Shown in pieces: positions 1 through 12,128 of a DNA stretch of 64,000 nt. A program made the position numbers and the translations under genes. This DNA comes from Omphiscola glabra (lineage: Eukaryota > Mollusca > Gastropoda > Lymnaeidae). Every line of letters starts with the position of its first letter. Within the stretch, counting starts at the first letter, position 1. A model generated the notes under the pieces. It ran no database searches. It saw nothing but the letters and a program-made list of their open reading frames with translations, and had not been told where the DNA came from. The stretch covers positions 49,915,013 through 49,979,012 of the forward strand of contig OZ024794.1 in assembly GCA_964017045.1 (NCBI GenBank). Reading direction: 5' to 3'.

Positions 1-1122
1 ATGAGTAAGTCACACGTAACGAGAATTTAATAATTAAATATTTTCATCTTAAAATGGGGGTGGGGGGGGGGGGGGAAACCTATCCAAATATTCCGGGAAA
101 CCGAAGAGCTCATTTCAATGGCTGAACAAATAGCGTGGGGGAAATCGATTGATTCATTAACTATCGCCAGACAAGCGTTAAAAATATTTTCAACAAAATT
201 TGAACCCTCTCGTGCAGACGCTAAAGTCTTTTGTCTGTAGTCGCATGAAGCCAGTGAGGTAAAGTAAAGGCCCAATTATTCTAATGACACGAGAAGCGCA
301 TTCTCCTCGTGCGCCTAAAGTGGTTCCGAAATCGCTCAGTACAGATGCTACCGCCTATACCTAAAACGGGGCGATATTAAAAAGACTAAAAATGTTGAGA
401 GGAATGAGGTGTAACATATGAGGTGTTTGAATATTATCCAAATTGAATTTACAGAGACGAGAAAACCAACTGAGATTTGAGTCTGCAAGAAAACGCTGTG
501 CATCAAAGATAATTCAAAGATGCCACTTGTAAGAGTGACGCTGCTGATTACTGAGACAGACCTGTTTTACTCTTACGATTTTGGCGTCAAATGTACGGTT
601 TGAGGTGTATACATTATATGTAAGGTATTTTTAATTTTTACTATTAAGATAATGTATTGAAGGATTTTGTGATGATATTTTACGATTTTAAGAGTTTGAG
701 GGTAAACAGGTCTGCTGAGATCAAGCAAGGCATTTTGCATAACATTTGACTGCCTCATTTAACAGACATACAAATATACGCTCTCACCCCCTCCCCCTTT
801 ATTTATAATGACCGGCCATTTTGAGTAGCCGAAGTATGAGATAACGCTGTCTCAAAGGCAAGCTAATTGGGATTGTATTTACGGGAGGAGGTTTTGCAGC
901 TGCCCATAATAGATATATATAAATATATACAGCTCTGAAACCTAAGAATACGATCTACCAAAGTTAGAGTGAAGAAGGTCTTCATTGTTTTAACAGAATT
1001 CCGGAGGTTCATCGAGAATAAGAGAATGTCTTGCATTCAGCCGAGTCTGCCGAGAAAGCTTAGCTGAAAACAAAATGCCAAAATGTAACCACCATGAGAA
1101 CAAAACAGCAAACATATCTCCG
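1..1122. other. No gene seen
   Basis: AT-rich sequence with a G-rich tract (G5TG15) at 56-76 and no convincing frame, RNA gene or repeat unit. Confidence 0.6.
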
Positions 1123-1260
1123 GCATTACCAGGGACCAAGACTATGGAAACAAGTGTGACCCATTAACACATTACCAGGGACCAAGACTATGGAAACAAG
1201 TGTGACCCATTAACACATTACCAGGGACCAAGACTATGGAAACAAGTGTGACCCATTAAC
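1123..1260. repeat. 46-bp tandem repeat, 3 copies
   Basis: Unit ACATTACCAGGGACCAAGAC then TATGGAAACAAGTGTGACCC and ATTAAC; copies nearly identical. Confidence 0.95.
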
Positions 1261-1408
1261 AAACAGAGGACTTATTCAAACCTTCAGACATAAAGGTTTA
1301 TTCATTTAAACAATTGTCGATAGATAGATTGCTGCATTTGCTCAGCTGAAGAAATCTACACACTGCTGGTACAATTTCAGTGGAATTCCGAACAGTTTTT
1401 TCATATCT

Positions 1409-1538
1409 GAGCAGGATCTTCAGATGGCGCACATGAGCAGGATCTTCAGATGGCGCACATGAGAAGGATCTTCAGATGGTGACTATGAATAGGATCTTCA
1501 GATGGCGCACATGAGAAGGATCTTCAGATGACGCACAT
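1409..1538. repeat. 26-bp tandem repeat, 5 copies
   Basis: Unit GAGCAGGATCTTCAGATGGC then GCACAT; a GTGACTAT variant in copy 3. Confidence 0.95.
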
Positions 1539-1926
1539 AAAGCACTGATTAAGAAATTGTACCTTTTCTTTTCCTTCGGACTTGAGTGAGACTTTTACGA
1601 TTGCTTTCTGTTCAGTCTCCGCACTCGTATCACAATAGAACCGTCCTTCATAAATATTTTAAAGTCCTTAATCCAAGTAAATTGTTGTCGCCGGACACTT
1701 GCGCAATAGCTACGGTGGAATTAGCGCTGTAACACCCGGCACGCTAGTCTCAGTTCGTACCAGAGCATGAATTTACAAGGTTAATGGGAGGACGGATTAT
1801 GTTAAATAATAAATAATGCGACCCAGTGTTTCAGACCCAGACTAACTCAATTACTGCGTCAAACATTTTGTAAAATCACTTTCAGACAGGCCAACATAGA
1901 ATTCGCAACAAGTGGATGAAACCAAT
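1539..1926. other. No gene seen
   Basis: Unique-looking sequence between two tandem arrays; nothing recognised. Confidence 0.5.
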
Positions 1927-1950
1927 ACAAGCACAAGCACAAGCACAAGC
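1927..1950. repeat. (ACAAGC)4 microsatellite
   Basis: Four hexamers in a row. Confidence 0.85.
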
Positions 1951-1971
1951 AGACGAATGCCGCACATTTCA

Positions 1972-2342
1972 GATAATCAAAGTTGAATTGAATATCAACA
2001 GTCAATAGATAGTTACACTGTGAGAATTCATCTAAAACAATAACAGAACTAAGCACAAAAGAAGTAGGTCTATCATTATTCAAGTACTCGTTATTAACTT
2101 TTAACTTCACATATTTAAATCTAAACCAATCCAAGTGATTAAAAAAGATTAACTGTATATCTTTTGTCCGCATAACCAATGTTGAATTGAACATCAACAG
2201 TCAGAAGTTGGTTGCACTTTGAGAATTCATCTAAAACAATAACAGCACTAAGCACAAAAGAAAAAGGTCTAACATTTCGACCACACAAATTTAAATCTAC
2301 ACCAATCAGTGTGATTAAAAAAGATTAACTATATATCTATTA
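1972..2342. repeat. ~199-bp imperfect tandem duplication
   Basis: Two adjacent units share GTTGAATTGAA-ATCAACAG, GAGAATTCATCTAAAACAAT, AACAG-ACTAAGCACAAAAG and GTGATTAAAAAAGATTAACT at an offset of about 199 bases. Confidence 0.85.
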
Positions 2343-3168
2343 CCACAAACTATTTTAAAACTTAAACGCTTCTTGACAATTAAATATTTGAACGCGTAAT
2401 TTAAAAAAAAAAATCTCGATTTTTTTTTTTTTTTAAAATTTATTTGTGTGTGTGTGTGTCTCGTCTGCTAAAGATGGCCTCTAGCTGAGCTGTCCTTTTG
2501 GGCTGTCTTTTCAGTTCAAGCCTAACCATGTCTTGTTTCAATATTTCCTTAATATCTTGCAGATAGGGCAAAGATAGGACAATTGAAAAAAAAAACAAAC
2601 CTGCATTTGCCAAGCGTAACATCACTGATTAAATCTTGTTCCCCGCTAATGACATGTGCGTGTTCACAGGAAGGTGTGAAACGCAATGACAGAACGATCC
2701 CATGATGCACGGCTATTTCAATGTTGGTGACCAGGTGAAGCGGAACATCATTTTCCACAGGACAGGGGGAATATAAGAGTTTTAAAATGTCCCTAGTTTA
2801 AATAGACAATAGGAAACGCTTGGAGAGAATCAAGAAAAATCTAACAACCAAAAAAAAAAAAAAAAAAAAAAAAAAATTAAATAAATAAAAAAACTACATC
2901 GATCGTGTCGGCGAAACGCCATCTTTTGCAAACAATAAAAGAAAAAAAAAGAAAATAAATAAAACACAATTTTTTTGTGTTATAGAGCTGAAAGTAACAA
3001 ATGGCCGAAGAGTCATTTTAGTTTAATTTATATCTTAGAAACCCATTTTTTCACTACAGCAAAAAAAAATAAAAATTAAACGTATACCAATATTAAAAGA
3101 ATATGGTTGAAAACTCAACTGGTTTTGTTATTGTTTGTTTTAGTGATTTATTCGTTTTAGCTTGTATT
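2343..3168. other. No clear gene; homopolymers and one weak frame
   Basis: A12 and T15 runs face each other at 2403-2434, followed by a short GT repeat (2444-2459). A minus-strand frame (2549-2758) has protein-like composition (ENDVPLHLVTNIEIAVHHGI) but no supporting signal. Confidence 0.5.
2850..2876. repeat. A27 homopolymer
   Basis: Uninterrupted A run followed by AT-rich sequence. It could be a retroposon tail, but no body is recognisable upstream. Confidence 0.85.
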
Positions 3169-3355
3169 CAGTGGCGTAGTGAGGGGGGCAAGGGGGGGGC
3201 ATCATGCCCCGGGCGCTACTCACAAAGGGGCGCCAAATGGTATATTTTACTATAATATTGTATTGTTTTCGAATGGGGGGGGGGCGCTAAAAAGGTATTG
3301 GGGGCGCTAAAAAGGTATTGTGGTTCGTGCGCGAGTTAAGCTCGCTATGCCACTG
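3169..3355 (-). mobile_element. hAT-type MITE, family A, copy 1
   Basis: 187-bp copy bounded by CAGTGGCGTAGTGAG and the inverted CTCGCTATGCCACTG. An exact 8-bp target duplication cttgtatt flanks it (3161-3168 and 3356-3363). An internal GCGCTAAAAAGGTATTG motif is present twice. The 8-bp duplication and CAGTGGCG termini indicate the hAT superfamily. It has no coding capacity. Confidence 0.9.
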
Positions 3356-3613
3356 CTTGTATTTCGCCTTTCCTCCATTTTATCTCATATTTAGGGTAAA
3401 AAATAGAAAGAGGCCTGAACACAAAATGTAAACAACAAAGCTAAAAACTCTAAATAATTATGTTATAATTTTTTTGCGAATTTTAAAATTACACATTTAA
3501 CTTTTCCCTTCTTTTTTTAGTCGTGAAAAAATCATGATGTTTTAACACGTTATCTTTGTAATAACACTTCATCAGAATATCTGTCCCCGCCAGGTGTTAT
3601 CTCTTTGTTTGTA

Positions 3614-3658
3614 GCACTTGGACACACCGGGTGTTTTCTTATAAAACCCGGACCCTGT
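3614..3658. repeat. Short hairpin related to the 29.1-kb palindrome
   Basis: GCACTTGGACACACCGGGTG then TTTTC-TTAT-AAAACCCGG-ACCCTGTG folds into a hairpin. Its left arm matches the arm at 29134-29153 in the other orientation. Confidence 0.4.
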
Positions 3659-3660
3659 GT

Positions 3661-5666
3661 ATAAAAACTGCAACCGGTTAAGCCCTAGTCGTTAAAATTG
3701 TAGAATCGTATATTAGGTATTCATCGAATTTTGACAGGTTAAATTGCGACTTGAGTCTCAGCTTTCTCTCGGATTCAGTTTACAGGCTTATCGAAAAGTC
3801 TTCGAATCGATCTGATCTAAAAAGATGTCACTTCATGGTTTTCTCAGATATTCTTCCGCCCAGACCTGTGTACAAAATCATGAGTGTTGTGTACAAAAGC
3901 ACGTGTTACGATAGACACCATGAACAATGCTAAGAACACAAACACACACGCAGAGGTTGGGGATGCTGACAAACAAACTTAAGCCGAGCTTTCCAAATGA
4001 ACAACGAACAGCTAAAAAAAAAAGCCCAACTGATTTGTAATTATACGTTCTTGGTCACCCGCTAGAAGTGACGTTGGCTCTAAAAAAAACATACTTTTTT
4101 TAGGAGAGATGATACGATAATGTTGCAATTGAATTGTAGAAAAGATGAACGTTGCTGCAGCATGGCAAGAGAAAAATGCGCCGCTACTTTTTATAACTTT
4201 GCTTATAAAGTAGCCTTGAAAAAATAATTATAGGAACAGAACAAACTAAATAAATGTAGGCAATAGCGAGCTTCAGAATACCGTATTCAAAATTCAGGGC
4301 GTTTCTCGGAACTTGATGTGAGCTAAGTAATAAATGCGCCCCAAAAAATCTAAATACATGCGTGAAAAGCAATAAAAACGCTTGTCAAAGGAAATTGCCA
4401 GAAGGGATTCCACACGTTCTTATTTGTGCTTAGAAAAAGTTCCCAGATCATATGGAGGACATGGAGCAATGCGTGATGCTCTGCTTTTAGAACGTCGGGT
4501 GATGGCATTGAGATAGCGTCCCCCGCCTGTTCCCGTATACCTCAGGCGTCAGCTTGGTGCCCTGCGAAGATCAAAGCTGCCACTCGCCTTAATAAGTACG
4601 TGCAGTGCGAGGGGAATGTCCACTTGTCGGAATCAGGGATTGAAATTAAACTACCACGTTATTAGGAATTCATTTGAGGTAGGGAGGAGGTTTTTTTTTG
4701 CATGAAAAGTATTATTGAATATTTGAATTGAAACGGACGAGGACAACTAAAAATATCACAAAATCGTTGTACATTTCACCAAAGACCAGTGCTCAAAGGG
4801 TATATCAAAGGGGATATCAAAGTGGATAGCTTCCCGAAGCGAACAGTTATAAACAATTTAACGTGAGGTATTAATTAATATTCTTTCTAGTTCTACATTT
4901 TTGTTATATAAAAGTGGGAATTGAGAGTTCAGTTTGATTCATACATTAAAGATTGAAGTTTATAACACACTGCATACCCTCTAATTTCTTGCAAAAAAAT
5001 GAACGATTATAAAAAAAATAATTAAACGAAAACAAATGAGGTATCATATTTTTGATACTTTAATTATATATAAATATACCGTGGGTTCATTACAATAGCG
5101 GATTTCTAAATAGCAGAATACCAGTGGACACCTGTAGTAGAATAACTGCAAATACACAAAATATTCACATCTGAATCGTGCGTCTGCTGCGGATACCCCG
5201 ACAATTCCTTTTTGTGGGACTACTGCTGAAGCTGAAAGGGCCAAACATAAATAACGCTATTACAGTGCGAACACTTCCATTTCAGAGAAGTGGCGCCATA
5301 ATTTAACCACCCTGATTACCAAATAAACGATTGGGGGTGGGGGGGGGGGTTGAACCACGCGCACGTCCCTCGCCATATTCAACACGCCAGCAGCCCATGA
5401 TCTAGCATCTAGCATCTCTTCAGTTATGCACATTCCAAATAATACACACCACTGATGTTTTTTCTTTCCTTCAGATAAATCCTCTCCCTCATTCACGACT
5501 ATTCATCTTTTCCCCCCAGCTCTTTTGTCCTTAGAAATTACTTTTTTCCCCTTCAGTGTTCACCAATTTCTTTCTTTTTTCCCCCCTTCCAATCCTCACC
5601 AATTTTTTCCTGTCATTTATTGATCGCCCCTTATTCTCTCCCCTTTCTCTCTAGAACCGGACCATA
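3661..5666. other. No gene seen
   Basis: Anonymous sequence; G-rich run at 5333-5349 and a pyrimidine-rich stretch at about 5495-5655 with repeated TTTTTTCCCC and TCACCAATTT words. Confidence 0.5.
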
Positions 5667-5888
5667 ATAATCTTTCATAAATGAATGTCATCCTTTTTTT
5701 TATATGGTACAATTGAGTAAAATATAGTTTCTGTCCCACAGCTTGACTTGTACAAAGTGGTTTATTTAATACTTGTAATAATCTTTCACAAATGAATGTC
5801 TTCCTTTTTTTAATAGGGTACATTTCAGTAAAAGATAGTTTGTTTCCTGTCGCACCGCTTGACTTGTACAAAGTGGTTTATTTAATAT
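5667..5888. repeat. ~110-bp tandem duplication
   Basis: Both units contain AATAATCTTTCA-AAATGAATGTC and CTTGACTTGTACAAAGTGGT then TTATTTAATA. The second has a few extra bases (TGTTTCC). Confidence 0.85.
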
Positions 5889-6625
5889 TAGGTCGACAGT
5901 TATCAAAGTGGCTTATGCGACGTGACCTAATTAATCTCGGTGCACAGCTGGGTTTTGTCAACCGTTATAATTGTGTGTAACATCGGCTGGATTCATTTCA
6001 GAGTGGGATATGTACACACTTGCTTTCAGGAAATGAATTGATTAATAAAAAGAAAAAAAGCTTTTGATAATGGTTGATATAATTTTTCTTAACTTAAGTA
6101 ATTGATTAACATGTCGATCTTTAAAATTGCGCATACAGTTTCTTGCAGAATATTAGCATGCACGCGTGTTCATAGAATCAATCTAGAAGTCTATGACAGA
6201 GTTTTAAAGACGAAGATAGACGTCAAGTATCGCATAGTATATATAACGATGTGGAGAAAACCGAACGGTCTGACATGCAATAAGACTAACACACCCAGAG
6301 GCGTGTTAGAACGTGGCAACTGGGGGGTTTTCTCTTATGTTTCGCCTAGAAACGGATGCGTTTAGGAGCGATGAAGTCACGGACCATAAAAGACATTACA
6401 CAAGCATTTAAATTTTGAAAACAGTTCGATGAATTTAGAACCCCCCCCCCCCCCCAAAAAAAAAAGTTGCATTGAATCAAATGCTTCATCGCATTACAAT
6501 TCGAAGCTCTTCCCGAAGAACAATGATGAAACTCCCATGACACGCTATATTAACAAGCCATCCGACTAATGACTAATAAAATGGCACCTTATATTGCTTG
6601 CACCCTAAAGCAGCCTAAGCGGTTC
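5889..6625. other. No gene seen
   Basis: Anonymous sequence with C15-A9 at 6441-6465. Confidence 0.5.
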
Positions 6626-6805
6626 TTAGGGTCGGTTCACACGATCAAATTTTCCCATAAGCATTTGATGCAATTCGTGTATGAAGCCCTGTCACAACTT
6701 TCAAATTACTATTTGATCGAATTCCCCCAAAAAGGAAACCACGCACAAAAAAGTGCGTTCATACAACAATTTGACGCGAAATTTGATCGTTTGAACTGAT
6801 GCTAA
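6626..6805. mobile_element. 180-bp inverted-repeat element (MITE-like)
   Basis: Both ends share an imperfect ~28-bp terminal inverted repeat. The left end reads TTAGGGTCGGTTCACACGAT then CAAATTTT. The reverse complement of the right end reads TTAGCATCAGTTCAAACGAT then CAAATTTC. The interior is AT-rich and non-coding. The terminal TTA...TAA could reflect a 3-bp TWA-type target as in PIF/Harbinger elements, but the superfamily is not established. Confidence 0.6.
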
Positions 6806-8130
6806 TAGATGTGCCCTTACCAAGTTCTTGTGTGTGTGTGTGGGGGGGGGGGGGGTTTCTTTGCTTAATTAATATCCTCTAATTTCTGCAACTATCGCAG
6901 TCTTATATCCAGCCGTGACTCATTTAGTTTCAAATCAATGGATTTGTGTAGACCAACTTAATTCCACAAATCCATGCTCATGAAAATTAAGATAATTTGT
7001 AACCCATAAACAACTAAAAATTAAAAAATTATCCCCCCCCCCCCTCCCCCAAAGCAATCAAAACAAACATTTAATTTTAGTAAAAGCGAAACAAAAAAAA
7101 AGCAAAAAAACAAACAGAAACTAAATCAAACAAACATTTAATTTTAGTAAAAGCGAAACAAAACAAAAGCAAAAAACAAACAGAAACTAAATCAAACACA
7201 CCACAGGTCAAATTTAAAAATAAAGGAAATACCAATTTTTATGGTCAGAGCAATCAGCACAAATTGAGTTTCGATTCCCGTTCCCGAATGAACAAGAAAA
7301 AGACCCTCTCACGAGCTCTGACCACAGACAGATACAGCCCAATCTCAAATCCCCCACGCCCGTCCTTCCACAGATACACCGCCCTCACCACACACACGTC
7401 GTTAATCGAGTCTTTAACAAAAAAGAAAAAAAAAAGGGGGGGGGGGGGGGTCGTCGATTCAATGTTTTCTCCTCTTCGGCAGAGGTACCAGAGCTTCTTA
7501 TTTAACACACTGTCATTTAAAGCTTCCAACAAGCATCCTCACTTCTGTAATTATATTTATGGGCTATAAAACATGTTTATTGGGAGATTGCGATCGGCAT
7601 TAAGGCCCTTGCCTACGTGAGACTTTACCGGTGTCCTCTTCCCAGTGGACGCGAACCCCTCCCCCCCCCTTGACCCGAGGGGAAGCTCCGTTTAACCACG
7701 TCACTGGCTTCTCCTCTTCTATATTTCTACTTTCATTGGAAATCGAATGCCAATTTTGCAAAAGGTCATAAGTGCAATCAGTGAGTATTTTAGGATGAAT
7801 TGTGTTGTGCCTTGGCATTTCAAACTAGTGTAGATACTCTAATACGGACATTGAGTCCAACGACACCCTCCAACTTTGGCTCCAAAAAAAGTTTTATTGA
7901 AAATTAGTATTCATATAATAATATCGATATTTGATAATTTCTCAGTCGCAAACCAACGCAAACACACAAACATACAAATAAAGACATACAAATATTATGC
8001 AGACAGTACGCGCAAAAAGTTACAGTACTGAAATCGCAACATGTTAAAGGTCGACGTCCGTTTGACGACGGTGCATCGCTCCAGCCGCCTCGTGTTTTTC
8101 TGAGGTTTCAAGGAAGTTGTGTTAAGGTAG
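6806..8130. other. No gene seen apart from the duplication at 7063-7197
   Basis: Poly-G at 6842-6855, poly-C near 7033-7050 and A/G runs at 7421-7450. The opposing frames across 7254-7569 pass through the homopolymers and are not credible genes. The left end of the mariner element must lie near 8.0-8.1 kb, but I see no inverted repeat. Confidence 0.5.
7063..7197. repeat. ~67-bp tandem duplication
   Basis: AAACAAACATTTAATTTTAG then TAAAAGCGAAACAAAA and ACAAACAGAAACTAAATC, present twice. Confidence 0.85.
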
Positions 8131-9235
8131 TTGGTGTTGGAATACGGAAGGGGAGAAATCATATTTGAGCAATATTTTCGCTCATTGAGAACTGATAAAG
8201 AAAAAATTAAGGGGGGTGGGGGGTGGGCGCGGCAAGTTTGGAAAAAGTTGTCAGAACGAATCCAAGAGAGATTGCATAAAACACCACCAAGTGACACGGT
8301 TTCTGTCCATTGTTAAGAAATATCGCCGTTCTGGAAGAGTACTGTCTCAACGAACGGGTAAGTCTGGTCAGCCAAAAAAGAGAATCATGCACGTAGTCCG
8401 CAGCAGGTTCTGCATTCGTTCTAACGAAGTCTACTGACGAACATCTTTGAAACTGTACATCAGCGATACGTCCGTTGGCCGTTTGTTTAAAGATATATGT
8501 GCGTTTTTGTAACGGATAGAGTTAGGACCACGCCTGACAGGGCTAGAAATGCGAGCCAGGATGATGTATTTAGGAGCATTGTTGCCCATGGTGTAGGATG
8601 ATCCATTATTTAAATCAATTTTTTGTTCTCGGACAAAAGTAACTTTCACTTTCACGACTTCAACGATCGCCAGACAACTCGCTTCCTTATTTCCCAGAAA
8701 CCGCTACACAGTGCACGTCTGACGATAGGGCGTGCCGTTTCAGCACAGAGTATATTAGATCCCCCATATCATTGAGGATGACAAACGCAATGCTCTTACA
8801 GTCAACCAAAACAAAAACAAACACGCTACAGTGGGCTGGTGATCGAACCATTTGTTTAGGATTTGAGAAAGTTATGTCGCGAAAGGGACTTCACTTGAAT
8901 AGACAGTGGTGTCAGCAGGACGGGGTGGCAAGCCATATCGCTTGAGAATCTATTGCCTTGCTACAAACACTTTCGCCGACGAATCATTTCACGTGTTACT
9001 GACTTCCCATACCCGTCTTACTAAACTGATCTTACGCCACCTGACACCTACTTGCATGGAAAGTGTTAAAGGAGAGTGTGCTCAACTGTGAAGATCTGCC
9101 AAGATCTGTGTCTGTATTACGCGAGAAAATAGTCTCCTTTTGCAGGAGTATGCTGCCACCATGGTTCAGTGATATTTTTGAAAACCTACATACGCGATAC
9201 GAACACTATACAGCGACGCTGGTCACACTATGAAC
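8131..9235 (+). pseudogene. Broken mariner-type (Tc1/mariner superfamily) transposase
   Basis: Reading across three frames recovers a nearly complete but inactivated cut-and-paste transposase. In order: an N-terminal start resembling family members (ATG 8131, EIIFEQYFRS); the helix-turn-helix region with a GRP-like linker (8216-8437; IVKKYRRSGRVLS, SGQPKK); TSLKLYISDTSVGRLFKDIC (about 8442-8501), matching the second helix-turn-helix; LTGLEMRARMMYLGALL (about 8535-8585); an IIEDD...ALTVNQ stretch (about 8770-8806); and the catalytic-region motif WCQQDGVASHIA (about 8910-8945), where family members have W-x-Q-Q-D-G-A-x-A-H. Then come RIISRVTDFPYPSY and DLTPPD (about 8970-9050), around the last catalytic acidic residue, and a C-terminal IFENLHTRYEHY (about 9176-9211). 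Several stops and frameshifts, and a G-rich tract at 8211-8223, break it. I could not identify terminal inverted repeats. Confidence 0.85.
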
Positions 9236-9872
9236 TTTTTACACTAAGCATACCTTGGTAAATCAACACGCTACTAGTTTGTATGCTAGTTTTGTTTTAG
9301 GAAAAATACATTTACATTTGACAACAATATACACATATATGTCTGTAACATATATGTCTGTGCAAACAAAGTTCAATGACCGTTTTCTAAAACCGGCCCA
9401 AAAAAAGAAAAAAAAAAGAAACGGAAGCAATCGAGTTATTCTGAGAATTCAATTCCTTCTGCCACTAAAACTGGAATAATTAGATCAAAAGAAACCAAAT
9501 CAATGTCCTTTATGGTTTGAAAGAAATCCTTCGTTCCATCGTCAGAAGTGGCAATTTTCTTTCCGAGCATTGCTTACACAGGCTCAGGACGGGAAACCCA
9601 AAAAAATCTCGTCACTTCTTCAAGTTAGAGATTGAATGAATAGTTTTTCCGAGTCCCCTTGTAAATGGAGTCACTCAATCTCCATAAAAAATACCGGGCT
9701 ATAAATGTATATTTAAAAAAATAATTAAATGTAACTTCCCGTTCTAAAAAAAGAAAACAATGTAAACTATTCAATTAGAAAGTTAAACAGGTTTAGTAGT
9801 AGAGCCAATACAAATGTTCAAAAACTCAGGGTTTATTTTTAACTGTTGACCGAATTAACGAACTTAGGCCCT
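9236..9872. other. No gene seen
   Basis: Would include the right end of the mariner element; no terminal repeat recognised. Otherwise AT-rich. Confidence 0.5.
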
Positions 9873-10095
9873 GTTAGCGTACAAATTGGATGTTTAACGT
9901 AAAATTTTGGACGGTTGGTGTATAATTTGGACGGTTAACGTATAATTTAGATGGTTAGCATATAATTTGGACCGGTTAGTGTATAAATTGGCCTGGTAAG
10001 CATATACTTTGGAACAGCTAGCGTAAATTATGACATGCTAGCGTATAATTTTGACCGGCTAAAGGGTACAATTTTTGAATGATTAACCATATACT
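9873..10095. repeat. Degenerate ~24-bp tandem repeat
   Basis: About nine variants of GGTTAGCGTATAATTTGGAC; strongly diverged, so older than the neighbouring arrays. Confidence 0.75.
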
Positions 10096-11820
10096 TTGGA
10101 ATCAAATCGAACCAGTTTCTTAGATTTACTGGTCGTCATGAGCCCCCCATTTCGTAGGCAAGTGCATTTCGGTCATTCAATTCACGGAAGAATAAAGAGC
10201 AAGGCAAGAATATTTCTAAAGATTTGCAATTATGGTTAAATCACTTTATATGTTAAGCTCTTACATTTGCTTACAATAATGAAATATTATCGAACGTCCT
10301 TGTAGAAGAACAACGACGAAGCTAACGTTTGCCTGATTCAGTTAGTCAGTTCTAAGCAGAGATTTTACACTGGACACCAAGATCGTACATTCAAAAGAGG
10401 TTTTTATAACTTTTTTTAAAAACGTCTAATAATTAATACATGTATTGCAATTAAAATTTCCACCTGATGTGGATTTTGTACTTGTAGAACAAGAATTTCT
10501 TTTTAGGGTGTGGGGAGTTGGGGGGGGGGGGGGATTTCGAAGCCTTAAATTTGGACCATAGTTAATCAAATTGTTAAGTTTGCTTTGATCGCTGTAAGCG
10601 GATCTCACTATGAATAGTCAAATTCAGAGGAAACTGTCGAAAGCAATAGCGTTTTTCTTGATGAAATGTGTGTCACACGCTTAGGCAGGAAGTTGTTGTA
10701 GCGATACATTCTGTACATCATACAGGAACAGCCGAGAATCGCTGATTTACGTGTAAAATTAGAAGTCATGAGCACCATCAAGTGGAATATTATAAGTTGT
10801 GAATTTAATGCCTGATCAGTTTACAGAAGATGGGAAATGAAGTTAATGGTGGTGAAACACGGCTAAATCAACTGTTTTAATTTCCTGTAGCCTTTTTAAG
10901 TTGATTTATCGATTGCTTTGTTTCCAATGTTTTATTCCGAGGATAATGATTTTTTTTTTTTTTACTTGTATCTAGCGAAAATATTTCTTTAATCTCTAAG
11001 CCGATTGAAATGTTTTCCCCGATAAGGAAATACTTGTCAATTACGCACTTCCGACAACATGGCACCTTTCTAATGGTTTCTTTGAAGGGAAAAAACAACA
11101 TCAACAAAAAAAGCAGGTTTAAATAGATTGTTTGAAGTTAACACTGCATTTAAACTTTCATTTCAACCATTAGTTTTGGAACTATATTAACGATAACAGA
11201 CGGTTGGATAGAATATGTCTTTTAATCGGTCATCACAAATTTGAAGTGCAGACCTTCAAGTTAGGGAAGTACTCTGTGATTACGTTGTTGAGAATGGTTT
11301 CCTCGTCGTTCATAAAGATAAAATAAGGAGCGTAGCTCACGCAATTAACTAAACTAATCTAAAAATATGAAAAGCAGAGAACTGATGCCATGACGTCATT
11401 TCGTTATTTTTTGTAAAGTTTCTGTTTTGGATTCATCCCCTCCCCACCCACCCACCCCCTTTTTTTTGGTGTTGTTGTAACTAGAGTTAAATTTTCCTAA
11501 ACATTGCGATGTTTAATAATAATTTTAAAATTTCAATAGTTGGGTATATATATAATTTAATTTGTCCGCCATATTTAAAAATGGGTTTTTATTGTATTAT
11601 ATTCATTTTCTGACAAGATTTGGATATTATTTTTGGTGGAATCTGAAATAAAGTGTGTAAAAGTTTATTTTATGAAATTGTAAGTTGGCTTTTCATTATT
11701 TATTTATTTTACACTTATTTTGTATTGTTCTTCTTCATTTTTATAGTTTTCTTGCCACAGTATCTAACTGCAGTCGCACACTTGTTTTTTTTTACTTGAG
11801 GCTTTAAGGCTTGTTTTAGT
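10096..11820. other. No gene seen
   Basis: AT-rich anonymous sequence; G run at 10519-10533. Confidence 0.5.
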
Positions 11821-12128
11821 TTTAAGGCTCAGGTAAGTTTTAGTGATAATTTTAGGGTTGGTTAGTTTTAGTGATAATTTTAGGGTTCAGGGTAGTTTTA
11901 GTGATAATTTTAGGGCTCAGGTAAGTTTTAGTGATAATTTTAGGGTTCAGGTTAGTTTTAGTGATAATTTTAGGGTTCAGGTTAGTTTTAGTGATAATTT
12001 TAGGGCTCAGGTAAGTTTTAGTGATAATTTTAGGGTTCAGGTTAGTTTTAGTGATAATTTTAGGGTTCAGGGTAGGTTTAGGGATAGTTTTAGTGTCCCG
12101 GTTAAGTTTAGGGATAGCTTTAGGTTTT
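11821..12128. repeat. 30-bp minisatellite with TTAGGG/GGTTAG words, about 10 copies
   Basis: Unit GTGATAATTTTAGGGTTCAG then GTTAGTTTTA. Period 30 gives an open frame repeating VSFSDNFRVQ, which is not a gene. Flanking units at both ends are degenerate. Confidence 0.95.

Noticed and set aside
7254..7569. Opposing 92- and 101-codon frames
   Set aside because: Both run through the same A/G homopolymer tract and have no recognisable content.
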